From the NCBI RefSeq assembly GCF_002355595.1, contig NZ_AP017422.1, forward strand, positions 2,852,001-2,916,000: a stretch of 64,000 nt of DNA, written 5' to 3'. The DNA is from Filimonas lacunae (GTDB lineage: Bacteria > Bacteroidota > Bacteroidia > Chitinophagales > Chitinophagaceae). Of this stretch, positions 9,948 through 18,744 are shown one piece after another. The first letter of the stretch is position 1. Each line of letters opens with the position of its first letter. The position numbers and the translations under genes are program-made. The notes under the pieces are model-generated. The model made no database searches. It worked only from the letters and a program-made list of their open reading frames with translations, and was not told the DNA's origin.

Positions 9948-9955
9948 CAAATCTA
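9948..9955 (-). promoter_or_regulatory. Candidate -7 element for the ABC-F gene
   Basis: On the minus strand the sequence reads TAGATTTG, a match to the Bacteroidota TAnnTTTG element, about 26 bp before the start codon. No clear -33 TTG lies at the expected spacing, so this is a partial match. Confidence 0.45.
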
Positions 9956-10016
9956 ATTCTTCTTTATTTAATTTACCTTTCGGACCTATAAAGACAGGCC
10001 AAATTCAGAGAGAATC

Positions 10017-10964
10017 ATGCAGCATTTGATACAGGATATTTTAGATCATCCCTTGCCGTCCCTGGCAATTATTGGAAATCTGATAATTATAGAAAGTCTG
10101 CTTTCGGTAGATAATGCGGCCGTTCTGGCCACGATGGTGATGGATTTACCCGAAAAAGACAGGAGTAAAGCGCTGAAATATGGTATTTGGGGCGCGTATA
10201 TTTTCCGGGGTATTGCCATGCTGTTTGCCGCCATATTGATACGTATCTGGTGGTTGAAGCCATTGGGAGGCTTGTACCTGCTGTGGCTGGCGGTAGACCA
10301 TTATAAAGACAGTTGGAAAATAGGAGATAAGGGCTCGGCGCTGTTTAAAGTGCTTACCCTGGCCGGCCTGGTGGTAGCTATCCGTTTTGATGAAACCCTG
10401 AATGCTACCTTATTCGGTGTTATTTGTGCCGTATCGGGCATTTATATAATATACCTGTTGTATACTATTTTTTCCCGCCCGAAAGAAAACCATGATGAGG
10501 CGTTGAAAAAGGCGGAGGGCAGGTTTTTGAAATATTTTTCCGGAAAAATAGGTCCATTCTGGAGTACGATTATCCTGGTGGAGATTATGGACCTGGCCTT
10601 TTCGATAGACAATGTATTTGCTGCTGTGGCCTTTACGCCTAATATATTATTGGTGTGCATTGGCGTGTTTATAGGCATATTAGCCATGCGTTTTGTGGCC
10701 CAGTCGTTTGTGAAACTGATGGAAAAGTTTCATTTCCTGGAAACTGCTGCATTTATTGTTATAGCCATTCTGGGAGTAAAGCTGGCGCTTTCTTTGTACG
10801 AGCATTTTCACGAAAGCACGCCTTTGAGCGTGTTTTTGGCGAGCCATAAAGCAGACGTGGTGACTTCCCTGTTAACAGTTGGTATATTTTTTATACCTAT
10901 GATAACATCTATTCTGTTTAACTTTCCCAAAAAGCATAAGGTAACAGAAGACGAAAGCAACTAA
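10017..10964 (+). CDS. TerC/DUF475-family integral membrane protein
   Basis: The 315-residue protein has roughly seven to nine hydrophobic segments. Two repeat-like acidic motifs sit in the membrane: ESLLSVDNA near residue 27 and EIMDLAFSIDNVFAA near residue 188. This ExxxSxDN pattern is diagnostic of the TerC superfamily, whose members are associated with metal (Mn) efflux during protein secretion or with tellurite resistance. No ter operon is nearby, so a metal-homeostasis role is an inference. A DUF3347 gene follows after 23 bp on the same strand and may be co-transcribed. Confidence 0.85.
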   Translation: MQHLIQDILDHPLPSLAIIGNLIIIESLLSVDNAAVLATMVMDLPEKDRSKALKYGIWGAYIFRGIAMLFAAILIRIWWLKPLGGLYLLWLAVDHYKDSWKIGDKGSALFKVLTLAGLVVAIRFDETLNATLFGVICAVSGIYIIYLLYTIFSRPKENHDEALKKAEGRFLKYFSGKIGPFWSTIILVEIMDLAFSIDNVFAAVAFTPNILLVCIGVFIGILAMRFVAQSFVKLMEKFHFLETAAFIVIAILGVKLALSLYEHFHESTPLSVFLASHKADVVTSLLTVGIFFIPMITSILFNFPKKHKVTEDESN

Positions 10965-10987
10965 TCTTTTATTTAAAACATGATCGG

Positions 10988-11599
10988 ATGAAAAAGGTAT
11001 CGATTGTAATAGTAGTGGTGGTAGTAGCTATAGCAGCGTGGCTGGTGCTGCGTAAAAAAGATAGCACACCCGAAGCGCCTAAGCAACAGGCATTGGCCAT
11101 TAGCAAAAACAGTGATGCATTTAACCATGGTTTTAACACCATGCTGGAAAACTACTACAGCCTGAAAAATGCGTTTGTGGAGTGGGATACTGCCAGTGTA
11201 ATGAAAGCGGCAGCTGTATTAGCCGCCAGTACAGAAAAAGTGCCTTTTAGTGAGTTGAAAGGGGATACTACCATTAAGGAAACCGCTAAAACTTTTGCGG
11301 AAAGTATCGCTGCAGAAAGCAATACTATAATAGGTGCACCTGGGATTGAAGAAAAAAGACGTGCGTTTTATACTTTATCGGAAAGCCTGTATAACCTGGT
11401 AAGAACGGTACATTATGATCAGACCGTTATTTACCATGTGAGCTGCCCGATGGCTTTTAACGATAGTGAAGAAGCCAGCTGGATAAGTGGCACTAACCAG
11501 GTGGAAAATCCTTACCTGGGTAAAAAGCATCCCAAGTATAAGGGTACTATGGTGGAGTGTGGCGCTGTTCAGGATTCTATTGACTTCCGGCAGAAATAG
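10988..11599 (+). CDS. DUF3347 domain-containing envelope protein
   Basis: An N-terminal hydrophobic anchor or signal (residues 4-21) precedes a helical region and a conserved C-terminal block: VSCPMAF, then a Trp-containing stretch, NPYLGKKHP and a final VECG. These are hallmarks of DUF3347, a domain also found appended to CusB-like metal-efflux adaptors. The conserved Cys, Met and His suggest metal or redox chemistry in the periplasm, which is inference. The gene directly follows the TerC-family gene, supporting a metal-related pair. Confidence 0.75.
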   Translation: MKKVSIVIVVVVVAIAAWLVLRKKDSTPEAPKQQALAISKNSDAFNHGFNTMLENYYSLKNAFVEWDTASVMKAAAVLAASTEKVPFSELKGDTTIKETAKTFAESIAAESNTIIGAPGIEEKRRAFYTLSESLYNLVRTVHYDQTVIYHVSCPMAFNDSEEASWISGTNQVENPYLGKKHPKYKGTMVECGAVQDSIDFRQK

Positions 11600-11623
11600 T
11601 TCGCTCTAATATCATTATATACG

Positions 11624-11653
11624 GCGTCTCTGATAATATTAGAGACGCTTTTC
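11624..11653 (+). terminator. Terminator after the TerC-DUF3347 pair
   Basis: An 8-bp perfect stem (11624-11631 with 11641-11648) is followed by TTTTCTT. An overlapping alternative 9-bp pairing (11604-11612 with 11636-11644) could compete with it. Confidence 0.7.
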
Positions 11654-11683
11654 TTATCCCTTTACCTTACAACCCTACAACGT

Positions 11684-12538
11684 ATGAGAAGATTACTGCT
11701 TCCGGTTTTAATTCTGCTGACTATTGTATTATTGAGTAGCTGCACGTTTACCACTACAACGTTGAGTTATCGCACAACTTCCAAAGAGTTTATGCAAAGC
11801 CTGATGGATCAGGACTATGACAAATGTGTGAGTTTGATGGCTTTAGAACATCCTGCAATGAAGGAGATGAACTTAGATGCAGGCAAACTAAAGGAAGGCA
11901 TACAAAATATGCGTGCTGTTATCACCGGTGAATATGGCAGCCAATTGGACTTTACTTTTATGTCGGCTGAGAAAAGATGGACTTCAAGCGGGGAGGGAAG
12001 CACCCTGCCAAATACGACTAAAGTATTGCTGCAAATTGCTAATAAAAAAGAATTTGGAGTGATAGATTTAGTATTTGACGATAGCTCTAAAAAAATACTG
12101 AGCGTACGGCAGCTGGATGTGAAATCAGCTATTCCTTCTATGAATTCCTTCTGGCTCTTTGGCCTGATTGCACTTTGTGTTCCTCTTTTTAATATTTACA
12201 TGATTATAAGAGTGAAGAGAAGCGGATTCCGGAAAAAGTGGTTAAAATATCTTGCTATTGTTTGTTTAAACGTTCCTGCTGTATTATATACTGCGTTTGG
12301 GGGAGTTCATATTGAGTTGTTAGATTTTCAAATTTTATTAGGATTTGGCTTTAATTATGGAGGTTATCTGAACTCAGAATGGGCGTTTGGTATTCCTCTC
12401 GGTGGGCTTTACATACTATGGCAGCTATATAAGGGCAAAGACAAACTTGTGCAAATGACTATGGAGGAAAAGCCAGCAGATGAAATTGTTGCTGATAAAA
12501 CAGGTGAAGAGGATAGGGGAACTCAGGCAGAATTATAA
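11684..12538 (+). CDS. Lipoprotein-like membrane protein of unknown function
   Basis: The N-terminus is a lipoprotein signal with lipobox LLSSC (Cys20). Residues ~30-150 look like a small NTF2-like or DUF3887/DUF4878-type domain, with an early stretch resembling 'sxeFmqsLmdqdydkcv'; this is only a fold guess. Four hydrophobic segments follow, and the tail is acidic and probably disordered. I do not recognise a named family for the whole protein. The gene stands alone between two terminators, so neighbours do not help. Confidence 0.6.
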   Translation: MRRLLLPVLILLTIVLLSSCTFTTTTLSYRTTSKEFMQSLMDQDYDKCVSLMALEHPAMKEMNLDAGKLKEGIQNMRAVITGEYGSQLDFTFMSAEKRWTSSGEGSTLPNTTKVLLQIANKKEFGVIDLVFDDSSKKILSVRQLDVKSAIPSMNSFWLFGLIALCVPLFNIYMIIRVKRSGFRKKWLKYLAIVCLNVPAVLYTAFGGVHIELLDFQILLGFGFNYGGYLNSEWAFGIPLGGLYILWQLYKGKDKLVQMTMEEKPADEIVADKTGEEDRGTQAEL

Positions 12539-12563
12539 AACAGCTACAGTTTAATTAGAAAAT

Positions 12564-12616
12564 TGACATATAAAAAAACGGTTGCATTGCCAATGCAACC
12601 GTTTTTTTATATGTCA
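12564..12616. terminator. Long perfect inverted repeat, bidirectional terminator
   Basis: Arms 12564-12589 and 12591-12616 are perfect complements (26 bp) with a one-base spacer. The core is a GC-containing stem flanked by A7 and T7 tracts. It lies between convergent genes ending at 12538 and 12637 and can stop transcription from either side. Confidence 0.88.
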
Positions 12617-12636
12617 CTCTCCCGGCCAGGAAGAGA

Positions 12637-13683
12637 CTATGGTTCGTATTCTATAATGATCTTAGCGCTTTTCTTAAAATCGGAGGAGAGGGAGAGTTCG
12701 TAACGCTTATCGCCGCAGGTGATCACCATTAACGCGGTGTTAGGCGGTACAGAACCTAAATTGTCTGCTACCATTACCAGCTCGTGAAGTTTATCCTGCC
12801 TGGTAGCGTGTATATTTATTTCCAGCGCGTTTTTGTCTAAACGGCGCTTGAATAATACGGGGCGATTATTATGGTATACGGTAACCGTATCATTGTCGAT
12901 ATCCCCGTTGTCATATAGTTTAACAGTAATGTCAGGTAAATTTACCTTGATAGTTCTTTCCAGTTTGCTTTCCCGCTCTTTTAAAATGCTTGGTACGGGC
13001 ACTTGTTCCGGAACTGCTACAGGGGCAGAAACCGTATCCATTAAGGTCAGTTTGTCTTTGTCGGCAGGTAGGATAACATGTGCACTGTCACGTATAATTT
13101 TAGGAGCGGTGGTGGGCTTTTTGCCGGTTCGTGCATTGTCTGAAGGTAGCAGGTTGGCTTCGGCTCCGGGTTTTATGCGCATGCCGGGCTTTTTATTCTT
13201 GCTGCCATCCAGTAAAAAGTCTTCTTTATAAAAATCAGATTCGGTTACTTTTTTTAAATACACCTTGCCGGCGCCGCAGGGCTTTTTGTCAATCACGTTT
13301 TCTGATGTGTAGGTGCCCTCCATTATTTCTTCGTTACCTTCTTTGCGCCAGGTGAGGTAACAGGTCATAGCGCAAGCCGTAGCCATGCCACCCATTGACT
13401 TTACCTCCAGCATTTTGTTTTCCTTGATCAATACATTGTGTGCTTTATCCATGTAAATGCCCTGTAAGCTGGCTTTGCCATAGAACACTACGTTCAGGTA
13501 GGAATAGGTTACTCCTGATAATGCTTTGTTAGGCTGCTGTTTTATCTGAACCTCATATTTATATTGCTGTTTAAGTGCTCCAATGCCTTCTACAAAGGTT
13601 CCCTTCCATATGCCAGTGAGGTCTTGAGAAGTGACAAAAGCGGGCAAAGCAAGCACAAATAGCAGTAAAACCATGTACCTCAT
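12637..13683 (-). CDS. Secreted protein of unknown function
   Basis: The start is set at 13683 (MRYMVLLLF), because a signal peptide then begins at once and ends near TSQDL. The frame extends to 13722, but those 13 extra residues would precede the signal. After the signal, a DLTGIWKGTF opening and beta-rich region (to about residue 150) resemble a small beta-barrel domain. A Lys/Pro-rich linker and a C-terminal beta domain (about residues 240-348) with INIHATRQDKLHELV follow. Four cysteines lie in the first domain. I do not recognise the family. It is divergent from thrS. Confidence 0.65.
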   Translation of the reverse strand: MRYMVLLLFVLALPAFVTSQDLTGIWKGTFVEGIGALKQQYKYEVQIKQQPNKALSGVTYSYLNVVFYGKASLQGIYMDKAHNVLIKENKMLEVKSMGGMATACAMTCYLTWRKEGNEEIMEGTYTSENVIDKKPCGAGKVYLKKVTESDFYKEDFLLDGSKNKKPGMRIKPGAEANLLPSDNARTGKKPTTAPKIIRDSAHVILPADKDKLTLMDTVSAPVAVPEQVPVPSILKERESKLERTIKVNLPDITVKLYDNGDIDNDTVTVYHNNRPVLFKRRLDKNALEINIHATRQDKLHELVMVADNLGSVPPNTALMVITCGDKRYELSLSSDFKKSAKIIIEYEP

Positions 13684-13747
13684 AAGACAAAAGTAATAAT
13701 GCAATATAGCACACAACAGCAAAGAAGCGTTAAAACAATAAAAACTC

Positions 13748-13755
13748 TATTTTTG
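13748..13755 (+). promoter_or_regulatory. Candidate -7 element for thrS
   Basis: TATTTTTG fits the TAnnTTTG consensus and ends 11 bp before the ATG at 13767. It supports that ATG, since an upstream in-frame GTG at 13755 would lie inside the promoter. The resulting leader would be very short. No good -33 TTG is visible. Confidence 0.5.
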
Positions 13756-13766
13756 TGTCCCATTTT

Positions 13767-15698
13767 ATGATAAATATTACTTTCCCGGACGGAGCAGTAC
13801 GCCAATATGAAAGTGGCAGTAGTGCATTAGACATCGCCAGGTCCATCAGCGAAGGCCTGGCCAGAAAAGTTTTGGCCGCGAATGTCAATGGCCAGGTATG
13901 GGACGCCACAAGGCCCCTTACCGAAGACGCAAGCGTGAAGTTTCTGACGTGGGACGACACGGATGGCAAGTCTACGTTCTGGCATTCCTCTGCTCACCTG
14001 ATGGCCGAAGCGGTGGAAAGTTTGTTCCCTGGCGCTAAATTCTGGGTAGGACCTGCTTTGGATAAAGGCTTCTACTATGATATAGACCTGGGCGATCGTA
14101 AGATGAGCGAAGACGATCTGGCGGTACTGGAAAAGAAAATGACAGAGCTGGCGAAGCAAAACAACGCCTACATCCGTAAAGAAATGCCTAAAGCAGAAGC
14201 GGTGGCTTACTTTACAGAGAAAGGGGATGAGTACAAGCTGGACCTGTTAAAGAACCTGGAAGACGGGAAGATCAGTTTCTATACCCAGGGACAGTTTACC
14301 GATTTATGTCGCGGACCACACATTCCTGCTACCGGTACTATCAAAGCGATTAAGTTAACCAGTATAGCCGGTGCTTACTGGAAGGGGGATGAAAAGAATA
14401 AGCAACTTACCCGTATATATGGTGTAACCTTCCCTACACAGAAAGAGTTGGATGAGTACATTCTGATGCTGGAGGAAGCTAAAAAACGCGACCACCGCAA
14501 ACTGGGTAAAGAACTGGGTATTTATACCATGGACGATGATGTGGGTCCGGGTTTGCCTTTATGGATGCCTAATGGTACTATTATTATAGAAGAGCTGGAG
14601 AAGCTGGCGAAAGAAACAGAAGAAGATGCGGAGTATAAGCGTGTGGTTACGCCGCACCTGGCTAAAGAAAGCATGTACTTAACCAGCGGTCACCTGCCTT
14701 ATTATGCAGATAGTATGTATCCTGCCATGGAAATGGACGGTACCAAATACTACCTGAAGGCCATGAACTGTCCGCACCACCACAAAATATTTGCGGCAGA
14801 GCCAAGAAGTTATAAAGACCTTCCGTTGCGTTTGGCTGAATACGGCACCTGCTATCGTTATGAGCAGAGTGGTGAGCTGTTTGGCCTGATGCGTGTACGT
14901 TGCCTGCATATGAACGATGCGCATATTTACTGTACCAAAGAGCAGTTTGCGCAGGAGTTTAAGGCCGTGAACGCGATGTACCTGAAATATTTTGCCCTGT
15001 TTGGTATTGATAAATATGTAATGCGTTTATCGCTGCACGAGCCATCCAAACTGGGTCAGAAATACATTAACGAGCCTGAGCTGTGGTTAGAAACAGAGCA
15101 GATGGTGCGTGAGGTGCTGACAGAAATGGGAACTCCTTTTGTGGAAGTTCCGGACGAGGGCGCGTTCTATGGTCCGAAAATTGATGTTCAAATCTGGAGT
15201 GCAATTGGCCGTGAATTTACCCTGGCTACCAACCAGGTGGATTTTGCCCAGGGTCGCCGTTTTAAACTGGAATATGCCACTAAGGATAATACCGCAGAAG
15301 CGCCATTGATCATTCACAGGGCGCCGCTGGGTACCCATGAAAGGTTTATCGGCTTCCTGCTGGAACATTATGCTGGCAAATTCCCGGTTTGGTTAGCACC
15401 ACAACAGGTAAAAATTCTACCTATCAGCGACAAATTTCTGCCTTATGCAGAGGAAGTAAAAAAACAATTACGCAAAGCGCGTGTTAGAGTAGATATTGAC
15501 GACCGTAGCGAAAAGATTGGTAAAAAGATCCGTGACACCGAATTAAGCCGTGTTCCGTACATGCTGATTATAGGCGAAAAAGAGGTGGAAGAAGGACGTT
15601 TATCTGTTCGCAGACAGGGTGTTGGAGATACCGGCAGCGTAACCGTGCAGGAGTTTATTAACACTATTGTAGAGGAAATTGCTGAAAGAAAAGCATAA
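13767..15698 (+). CDS. thrS: Threonyl-tRNA synthetase
   Basis: It charges tRNA-Thr in the cytoplasm and, by family, edits mischarged Ser-tRNA. The protein is 643 residues from the ATG at 13767 (MINITFPDG). The frame's GTG at 13755 is rejected because it overlaps the promoter element. Order: TGS domain (1-~60), editing domain with the HxxxH of HSSAH, then the class II catalytic core. That core has the zinc Cys in MNCPHHH and a late zinc His in APLGTHERF. The C-terminal anticodon-binding domain starts near FPVWLAPQQ. infC follows after 47 bp on the same strand, the conserved thrS-infC order. Confidence 0.97.
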   Translation: MINITFPDGAVRQYESGSSALDIARSISEGLARKVLAANVNGQVWDATRPLTEDASVKFLTWDDTDGKSTFWHSSAHLMAEAVESLFPGAKFWVGPALDKGFYYDIDLGDRKMSEDDLAVLEKKMTELAKQNNAYIRKEMPKAEAVAYFTEKGDEYKLDLLKNLEDGKISFYTQGQFTDLCRGPHIPATGTIKAIKLTSIAGAYWKGDEKNKQLTRIYGVTFPTQKELDEYILMLEEAKKRDHRKLGKELGIYTMDDDVGPGLPLWMPNGTIIIEELEKLAKETEEDAEYKRVVTPHLAKESMYLTSGHLPYYADSMYPAMEMDGTKYYLKAMNCPHHHKIFAAEPRSYKDLPLRLAEYGTCYRYEQSGELFGLMRVRCLHMNDAHIYCTKEQFAQEFKAVNAMYLKYFALFGIDKYVMRLSLHEPSKLGQKYINEPELWLETEQMVREVLTEMGTPFVEVPDEGAFYGPKIDVQIWSAIGREFTLATNQVDFAQGRRFKLEYATKDNTAEAPLIIHRAPLGTHERFIGFLLEHYAGKFPVWLAPQQVKILPISDKFLPYAEEVKKQLRKARVRVDIDDRSEKIGKKIRDTELSRVPYMLIIGEKEVEEGRLSVRRQGVGDTGSVTVQEFINTIVEEIAERKA

Positions 15699-15745
15699 AA
15701 GGATTATTTTTAGGTTGAAAATCATTTTTTACTAAACAACAATGA

Positions 15746-16339
15746 ATGGCTTTACCAAATAGAGGGGGAGGGGGCAGAATGAATCCCCGGTTTAACAGGC
15801 AACCAGAGCCTGAACATCGCATTAACGAAAGAATCAGGGTACCTCAGGTGCGCCTGGTAGGTGACAATGTTACTGTAGGTGTGTATCCGCTGGAAGAAGC
15901 GCGTAAAATTGCGCAACAGCAGGAGCTTGACCTGGTAGAAATTTCACCAAATGCCGATCCTCCCGTATGTAAAGTGATCGATTATAAAAAATTCCTGTAC
16001 GAGAAAAAGCGTAAGGAAAAGGAAATGAAGGCGAATGCCAAGCAGAGCGAAGTAAAAGAAATTCGCTTTACGCCTGGTACGGATGATCACGATTTCGATT
16101 TCAAAGCGAAACACGCCGAAAAGTTCCTGAAGGATGGCAACAAGGTAAAGGCTTATGTACAGTTTAAAGGCCGCGCTATTATGTTTAAAGACAGGGGCGA
16201 GCTGTTACTGCTGAAATTTGCAGAAAGACTTACAGAAGCCGGCGTACTGGAAGGTATGCCCAAGATGGAAGGGAAAAGGATGCTGGTAATGTTTGCGCCT
16301 AAGAGCCAAAAGAAGCCGGTTACACCTGCCAAAGCATAA
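15746..16339 (+). CDS. infC: Translation initiation factor IF-3
   Basis: It binds the 30S subunit and enforces correct start-codon and initiator selection. The 197-residue protein starts with a Gly/Arg/Asn-rich extension (residues 1-25), then the IF-3 N-domain (RINERIRVPQVRLVG) and a linker rich in Lys (EKKRKEKEMK). The C-domain has KEIRFTPGTDDHD and a VQFKGRA motif. The start is an ordinary ATG, unlike the AUU used for autoregulation in enterobacteria. It is co-oriented with thrS, but a terminator and a new promoter separate it from rpmI. Confidence 0.95.
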   Translation: MALPNRGGGGRMNPRFNRQPEPEHRINERIRVPQVRLVGDNVTVGVYPLEEARKIAQQQELDLVEISPNADPPVCKVIDYKKFLYEKKRKEKEMKANAKQSEVKEIRFTPGTDDHDFDFKAKHAEKFLKDGNKVKAYVQFKGRAIMFKDRGELLLLKFAERLTEAGVLEGMPKMEGKRMLVMFAPKSQKKPVTPAKA

Positions 16340-16360
16340 TTTTAGCTATCTTATATATAG

Positions 16361-16390
16361 AAAAAGCGCCCGTTTTCAGGCGCTTTTTCT
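16361..16390 (+). terminator. Terminator after infC
   Basis: Perfect 10-bp arms (16361-16370 and 16379-16388) start with AAAAAGCGCC and end in a T run, with an 8-nt loop. It ends the thrS-infC transcript. Confidence 0.85.
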
Positions 16391-16417
16391 ATTCTATTTA
16401 CTTCTCTTTGCTGAAAA

Positions 16418-16450
16418 TTTGGAAATCTCAGGTGTTTTTTGCTACCTTTG
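16418..16450 (+). promoter_or_regulatory. Promoter of rpmI-rplT
   Basis: A -33 TTTG (16418-16421) and a -7 TACCTTTG (16443-16450) are separated by 21 bp, a textbook match to the Bacteroidota consensus TTG-N17-23-TAnnTTTG. Transcription would start near 16457. Confidence 0.8.
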
Positions 16451-16456
16451 CAACCC

Positions 16457-16546
16457 CAAATAGGGAAACATTACCCATATGGCTCTACAAGAGTCCCGTC
16501 TGTTCGGGAACGCCAGCAGGGTGTAATCTTACCAGATTATTATTTT
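16457..16546 (+). promoter_or_regulatory. Possible structured 5' leader of rpmI-rplT
   Basis: About 90 untranslated bases lie between the promoter and the rpmI ATG. They can form at least one small hairpin (TCCCG at 16494-16498 with CGGGA at 16505-16509). In Firmicutes and Proteobacteria the L35/L20 operon is autoregulated by L20 binding to leader RNA. A similar role here is an inference from position. Confidence 0.4.
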
Positions 16547-16744
16547 ATGCCAAAGGTAAAAACCAATTCAAGCGCTAAAAAGCGTTTTAAGGTTACAGCA
16601 ACAGGAGAAATCTCTTACCAAAAGCCCTTCAAACGTCACATCTTAACTAAGAAGTCTACTAAACGTAAAAGAGCAATGCGCGTTAAAGGCGTAGTAGGCG
16701 CTCCTAACAAAGATTTCGTAATGCGTTTATTACGTCTGAAATAA
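16547..16744 (+). CDS. rpmI: 50S ribosomal protein L35
   Basis: The 65-residue, strongly basic protein begins [14 protein letters not shown], the canonical L35 start. The frame extends upstream to 16439, but that part spans the promoter and leader, so the ATG at 16547 is the true start. The rest has the usual Lys/Arg-rich blocks ([14 protein letters not shown]). It is followed 69 bp later by rplT. Confidence 0.95.
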   Translation: MPKVKTNSSAKKRFKVTATGEISYQKPFKRHILTKKSTKRKRAMRVKGVVGAPNKDFVMRLLRLK

Positions 16745-16813
16745 GCAGTAAACAGATTATCTGTTTTACCTGACTTAACATTATCCATTTAATACTTCAA
16801 ACTGATTTAATAT

Positions 16814-17158
16814 ATGCCACGTTCAGTAAATGCGGTAGCATCAAGGGCAAGAAGGAAGAGAATTCTTAAGCAAGCTAAAGGCTTCTATGGCAAACGTAAA
16901 AACGTTTACACCGTTGCCAAAAACATTGTAGAAAAGGGTATGACCTACAGCTATGTAGGCCGTAAACTGAAAAAACGCGAATACCGTCAGCTGTGGATCG
17001 CCCGTATCAACGCTGCAGTAAGAGCAGAAGGTTTAACCTACAGCAAGTTCATTGACAAGCTGAACAAAAAAGGTATTGAACTGAACCGTAAAGTGCTTGC
17101 TGACCTGGCTATGAATGAGCCAACCAGCTTCAAAGCGCTGATCGATTCTGTAAAATAA
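16814..17158 (+). CDS. rplT: 50S ribosomal protein L20
   Basis: The 114-residue protein begins [16 protein letters not shown] and has the conserved [17 protein letters not shown] and WIARINAA blocks. It binds 23S rRNA early in 50S assembly. It is the distal gene of the rpmI-rplT transcript and may autoregulate the leader at 16457-16546. A terminator follows 23 bp after the stop. Confidence 0.97.
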   Translation: MPRSVNAVASRARRKRILKQAKGFYGKRKNVYTVAKNIVEKGMTYSYVGRKLKKREYRQLWIARINAAVRAEGLTYSKFIDKLNKKGIELNRKVLADLAMNEPTSFKALIDSVK

Positions 17159-17181
17159 TTGCTTCATAGCAGTAAAAAAAG

Positions 17182-17210
17182 ACCGGAGGTGTATGCTTCC
17201 GGTTTTTTTT
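17182..17210 (+). terminator. Terminator after rplT
   Basis: An 8-bp stem with one G-U pair (17182-17189 with 17196-17203) is followed by eight T. Confidence 0.85.
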
Positions 17211-17241
17211 GTATGGATATATTGTCAAAAAACTATTTTTG
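17209..17241 (+). promoter_or_regulatory. Promoter of the PLP decarboxylase gene
   Basis: TTG at 17209-17211 and TATTTTTG at 17234-17241 are 22 bp apart, matching the Bacteroidota promoter consensus. The -7 element ends 49 bp before the ATG. Confidence 0.6.
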
Positions 17242-17290
17242 CACCGTTACAGGAAATCCTTTTACTTAAAAAGTACAACGAAGCAGCAGG

Positions 17291-18718
17291 ATGAACAATA
17301 CGTACACCGACCTGGTGAAACAAACCTTTCATTTCCCTCAGGAGGGTTTTAATGCAAACAGTGATGGCTATCTTGAATTCAATGGTCTGAACCTGAAAGC
17401 GCTGATAGAAAAGTATGGCACGCCCATGAAGCTTACCTATCTGCCTAAAATAGGGATGCAGATTAACAAGGCCAAAGACATGTTTGCCAATGCGATGAAA
17501 AAGCATAAGTATGAAGGGAAGTATTTTTACTGTTACTGTACCAAAAGCTCCCACTTTTCATTTGTGGTAGAAGAGGCATTAAAACATGAGATACACCTGG
17601 AAACATCCTTTGCGTATGATATTGAAATCATTAACAGGCTATATGCCCGCAGAAAAATAACCAAGGATACCTTTATTATCTGCAATGGTTTTAAGCAAAA
17701 GCAGTATACCAGCCGTATTGCTAAGCTGATTAATACCGGATTCAAAAATGTGATTCCCGTACTGGATAATAAAGAAGAGCTGGATGCCTATAAAAGAAGC
17801 GTAAAGCACCCCTTTAAACTGGGTATACGTGTAGCTGCAGAGGAAGAACCTAACTTCCCCTTCTATACATCCCGTTTGGGCATTCGTGCACGTGATATCC
17901 TGGAATTTTATGTAGATAATATTGAAGGTTATGAAAATAAGTTTCAACTGAAAATGCTGCATATCTTTTTGAATAAGGGTATTAAAGACGATATATATTA
18001 CTGGAGTGAGCTGAACAAGATCATCAACCTTTACTGCCAGTTAAAGAAAATATGTCCGGAACTGGATTCCATCAACATTGGAGGTGGTTTTCCAATTAAG
18101 CATTCGCTGGGCTTTGAATATGACTATCAGTTCATGATCAATGAAATTGTAGGAAATATTAAGAAGACCTGTAAAAAGGCGGGTGTGCCTATGCCTAATA
18201 TCTACACCGAATTCGGTTCTTTTACCGTAGGGGAGAGTATGGCGCATATTTACAGTGTAATTGCCCAGAAGCAACAGAATGATCGTGAGATCTGGTATAT
18301 GATCGACTCTTCTTTCATTACTACTTTACCGGATACCTGGGGTATTGGTGAGAAGTTTCTGATGTTGCCTGTGAATAAATGGGATAACGACTACCAAAGG
18401 GTGGTATTAGGAGGTATTACCTGCGATAGCCATGATTACTATGATTCGGAAGAGCATATTAATGAGGTGTTCCTGCCTAAGCTGGAGCATGCCAATAATA
18501 AAGGGGACTCGCCCAATAAAGAACCGTTGTATGTAGGCTTCTTCCATACGGGTGCTTACCAGGATCAGATCAGTGGTTATGGTGGTATCAAGCACTGTTT
18601 AATTCCTTCGCCTAAACACATTATCGTTGGTCATGATAAAAACGGTAAGCTGGTAGATTGGGTGTATGCAAAAGAACAAAGTGCTCAAAGCATGTTAAAG
18701 ATCCTGGGCTACATGTAG
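17291..18718 (+). CDS. speA: PLP fold-III decarboxylase, probable arginine decarboxylase
   Basis: The 475-residue protein has the alanine-racemase-fold barrel of Orn/Lys/Arg/DAP decarboxylases. The PLP lysine is probably in YCYCTKSSH near residue 82, followed by LETSFAYDIE, then a Gly-rich phosphate-binding SINIGGGFP and a TEFGSFTVGES block. It is shorter than the ~630-residue biosynthetic SpeA. Bacteroidota carry such a short form commonly labelled arginine decarboxylase, supplying agmatine for polyamine synthesis. No agmatinase or spermidine gene lies next to it, so the substrate is inferred from family resemblance. It has its own promoter and terminator. Confidence 0.75.
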   Translation: MNNTYTDLVKQTFHFPQEGFNANSDGYLEFNGLNLKALIEKYGTPMKLTYLPKIGMQINKAKDMFANAMKKHKYEGKYFYCYCTKSSHFSFVVEEALKHEIHLETSFAYDIEIINRLYARRKITKDTFIICNGFKQKQYTSRIAKLINTGFKNVIPVLDNKEELDAYKRSVKHPFKLGIRVAAEEEPNFPFYTSRLGIRARDILEFYVDNIEGYENKFQLKMLHIFLNKGIKDDIYYWSELNKIINLYCQLKKICPELDSINIGGGFPIKHSLGFEYDYQFMINEIVGNIKKTCKKAGVPMPNIYTEFGSFTVGESMAHIYSVIAQKQQNDREIWYMIDSSFITTLPDTWGIGEKFLMLPVNKWDNDYQRVVLGGITCDSHDYYDSEEHINEVFLPKLEHANNKGDSPNKEPLYVGFFHTGAYQDQISGYGGIKHCLIPSPKHIIVGHDKNGKLVDWVYAKEQSAQSMLKILGYM

Positions 18719-18744
18719 TAGTTACAGGGATAAGTTTATAAGTG

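Noticed and set aside
16439-16546. N-terminal extension of L35
   Set aside because: It covers the promoter -7 element and leader; the canonical L35 start MPKVKTNS is at 16547.
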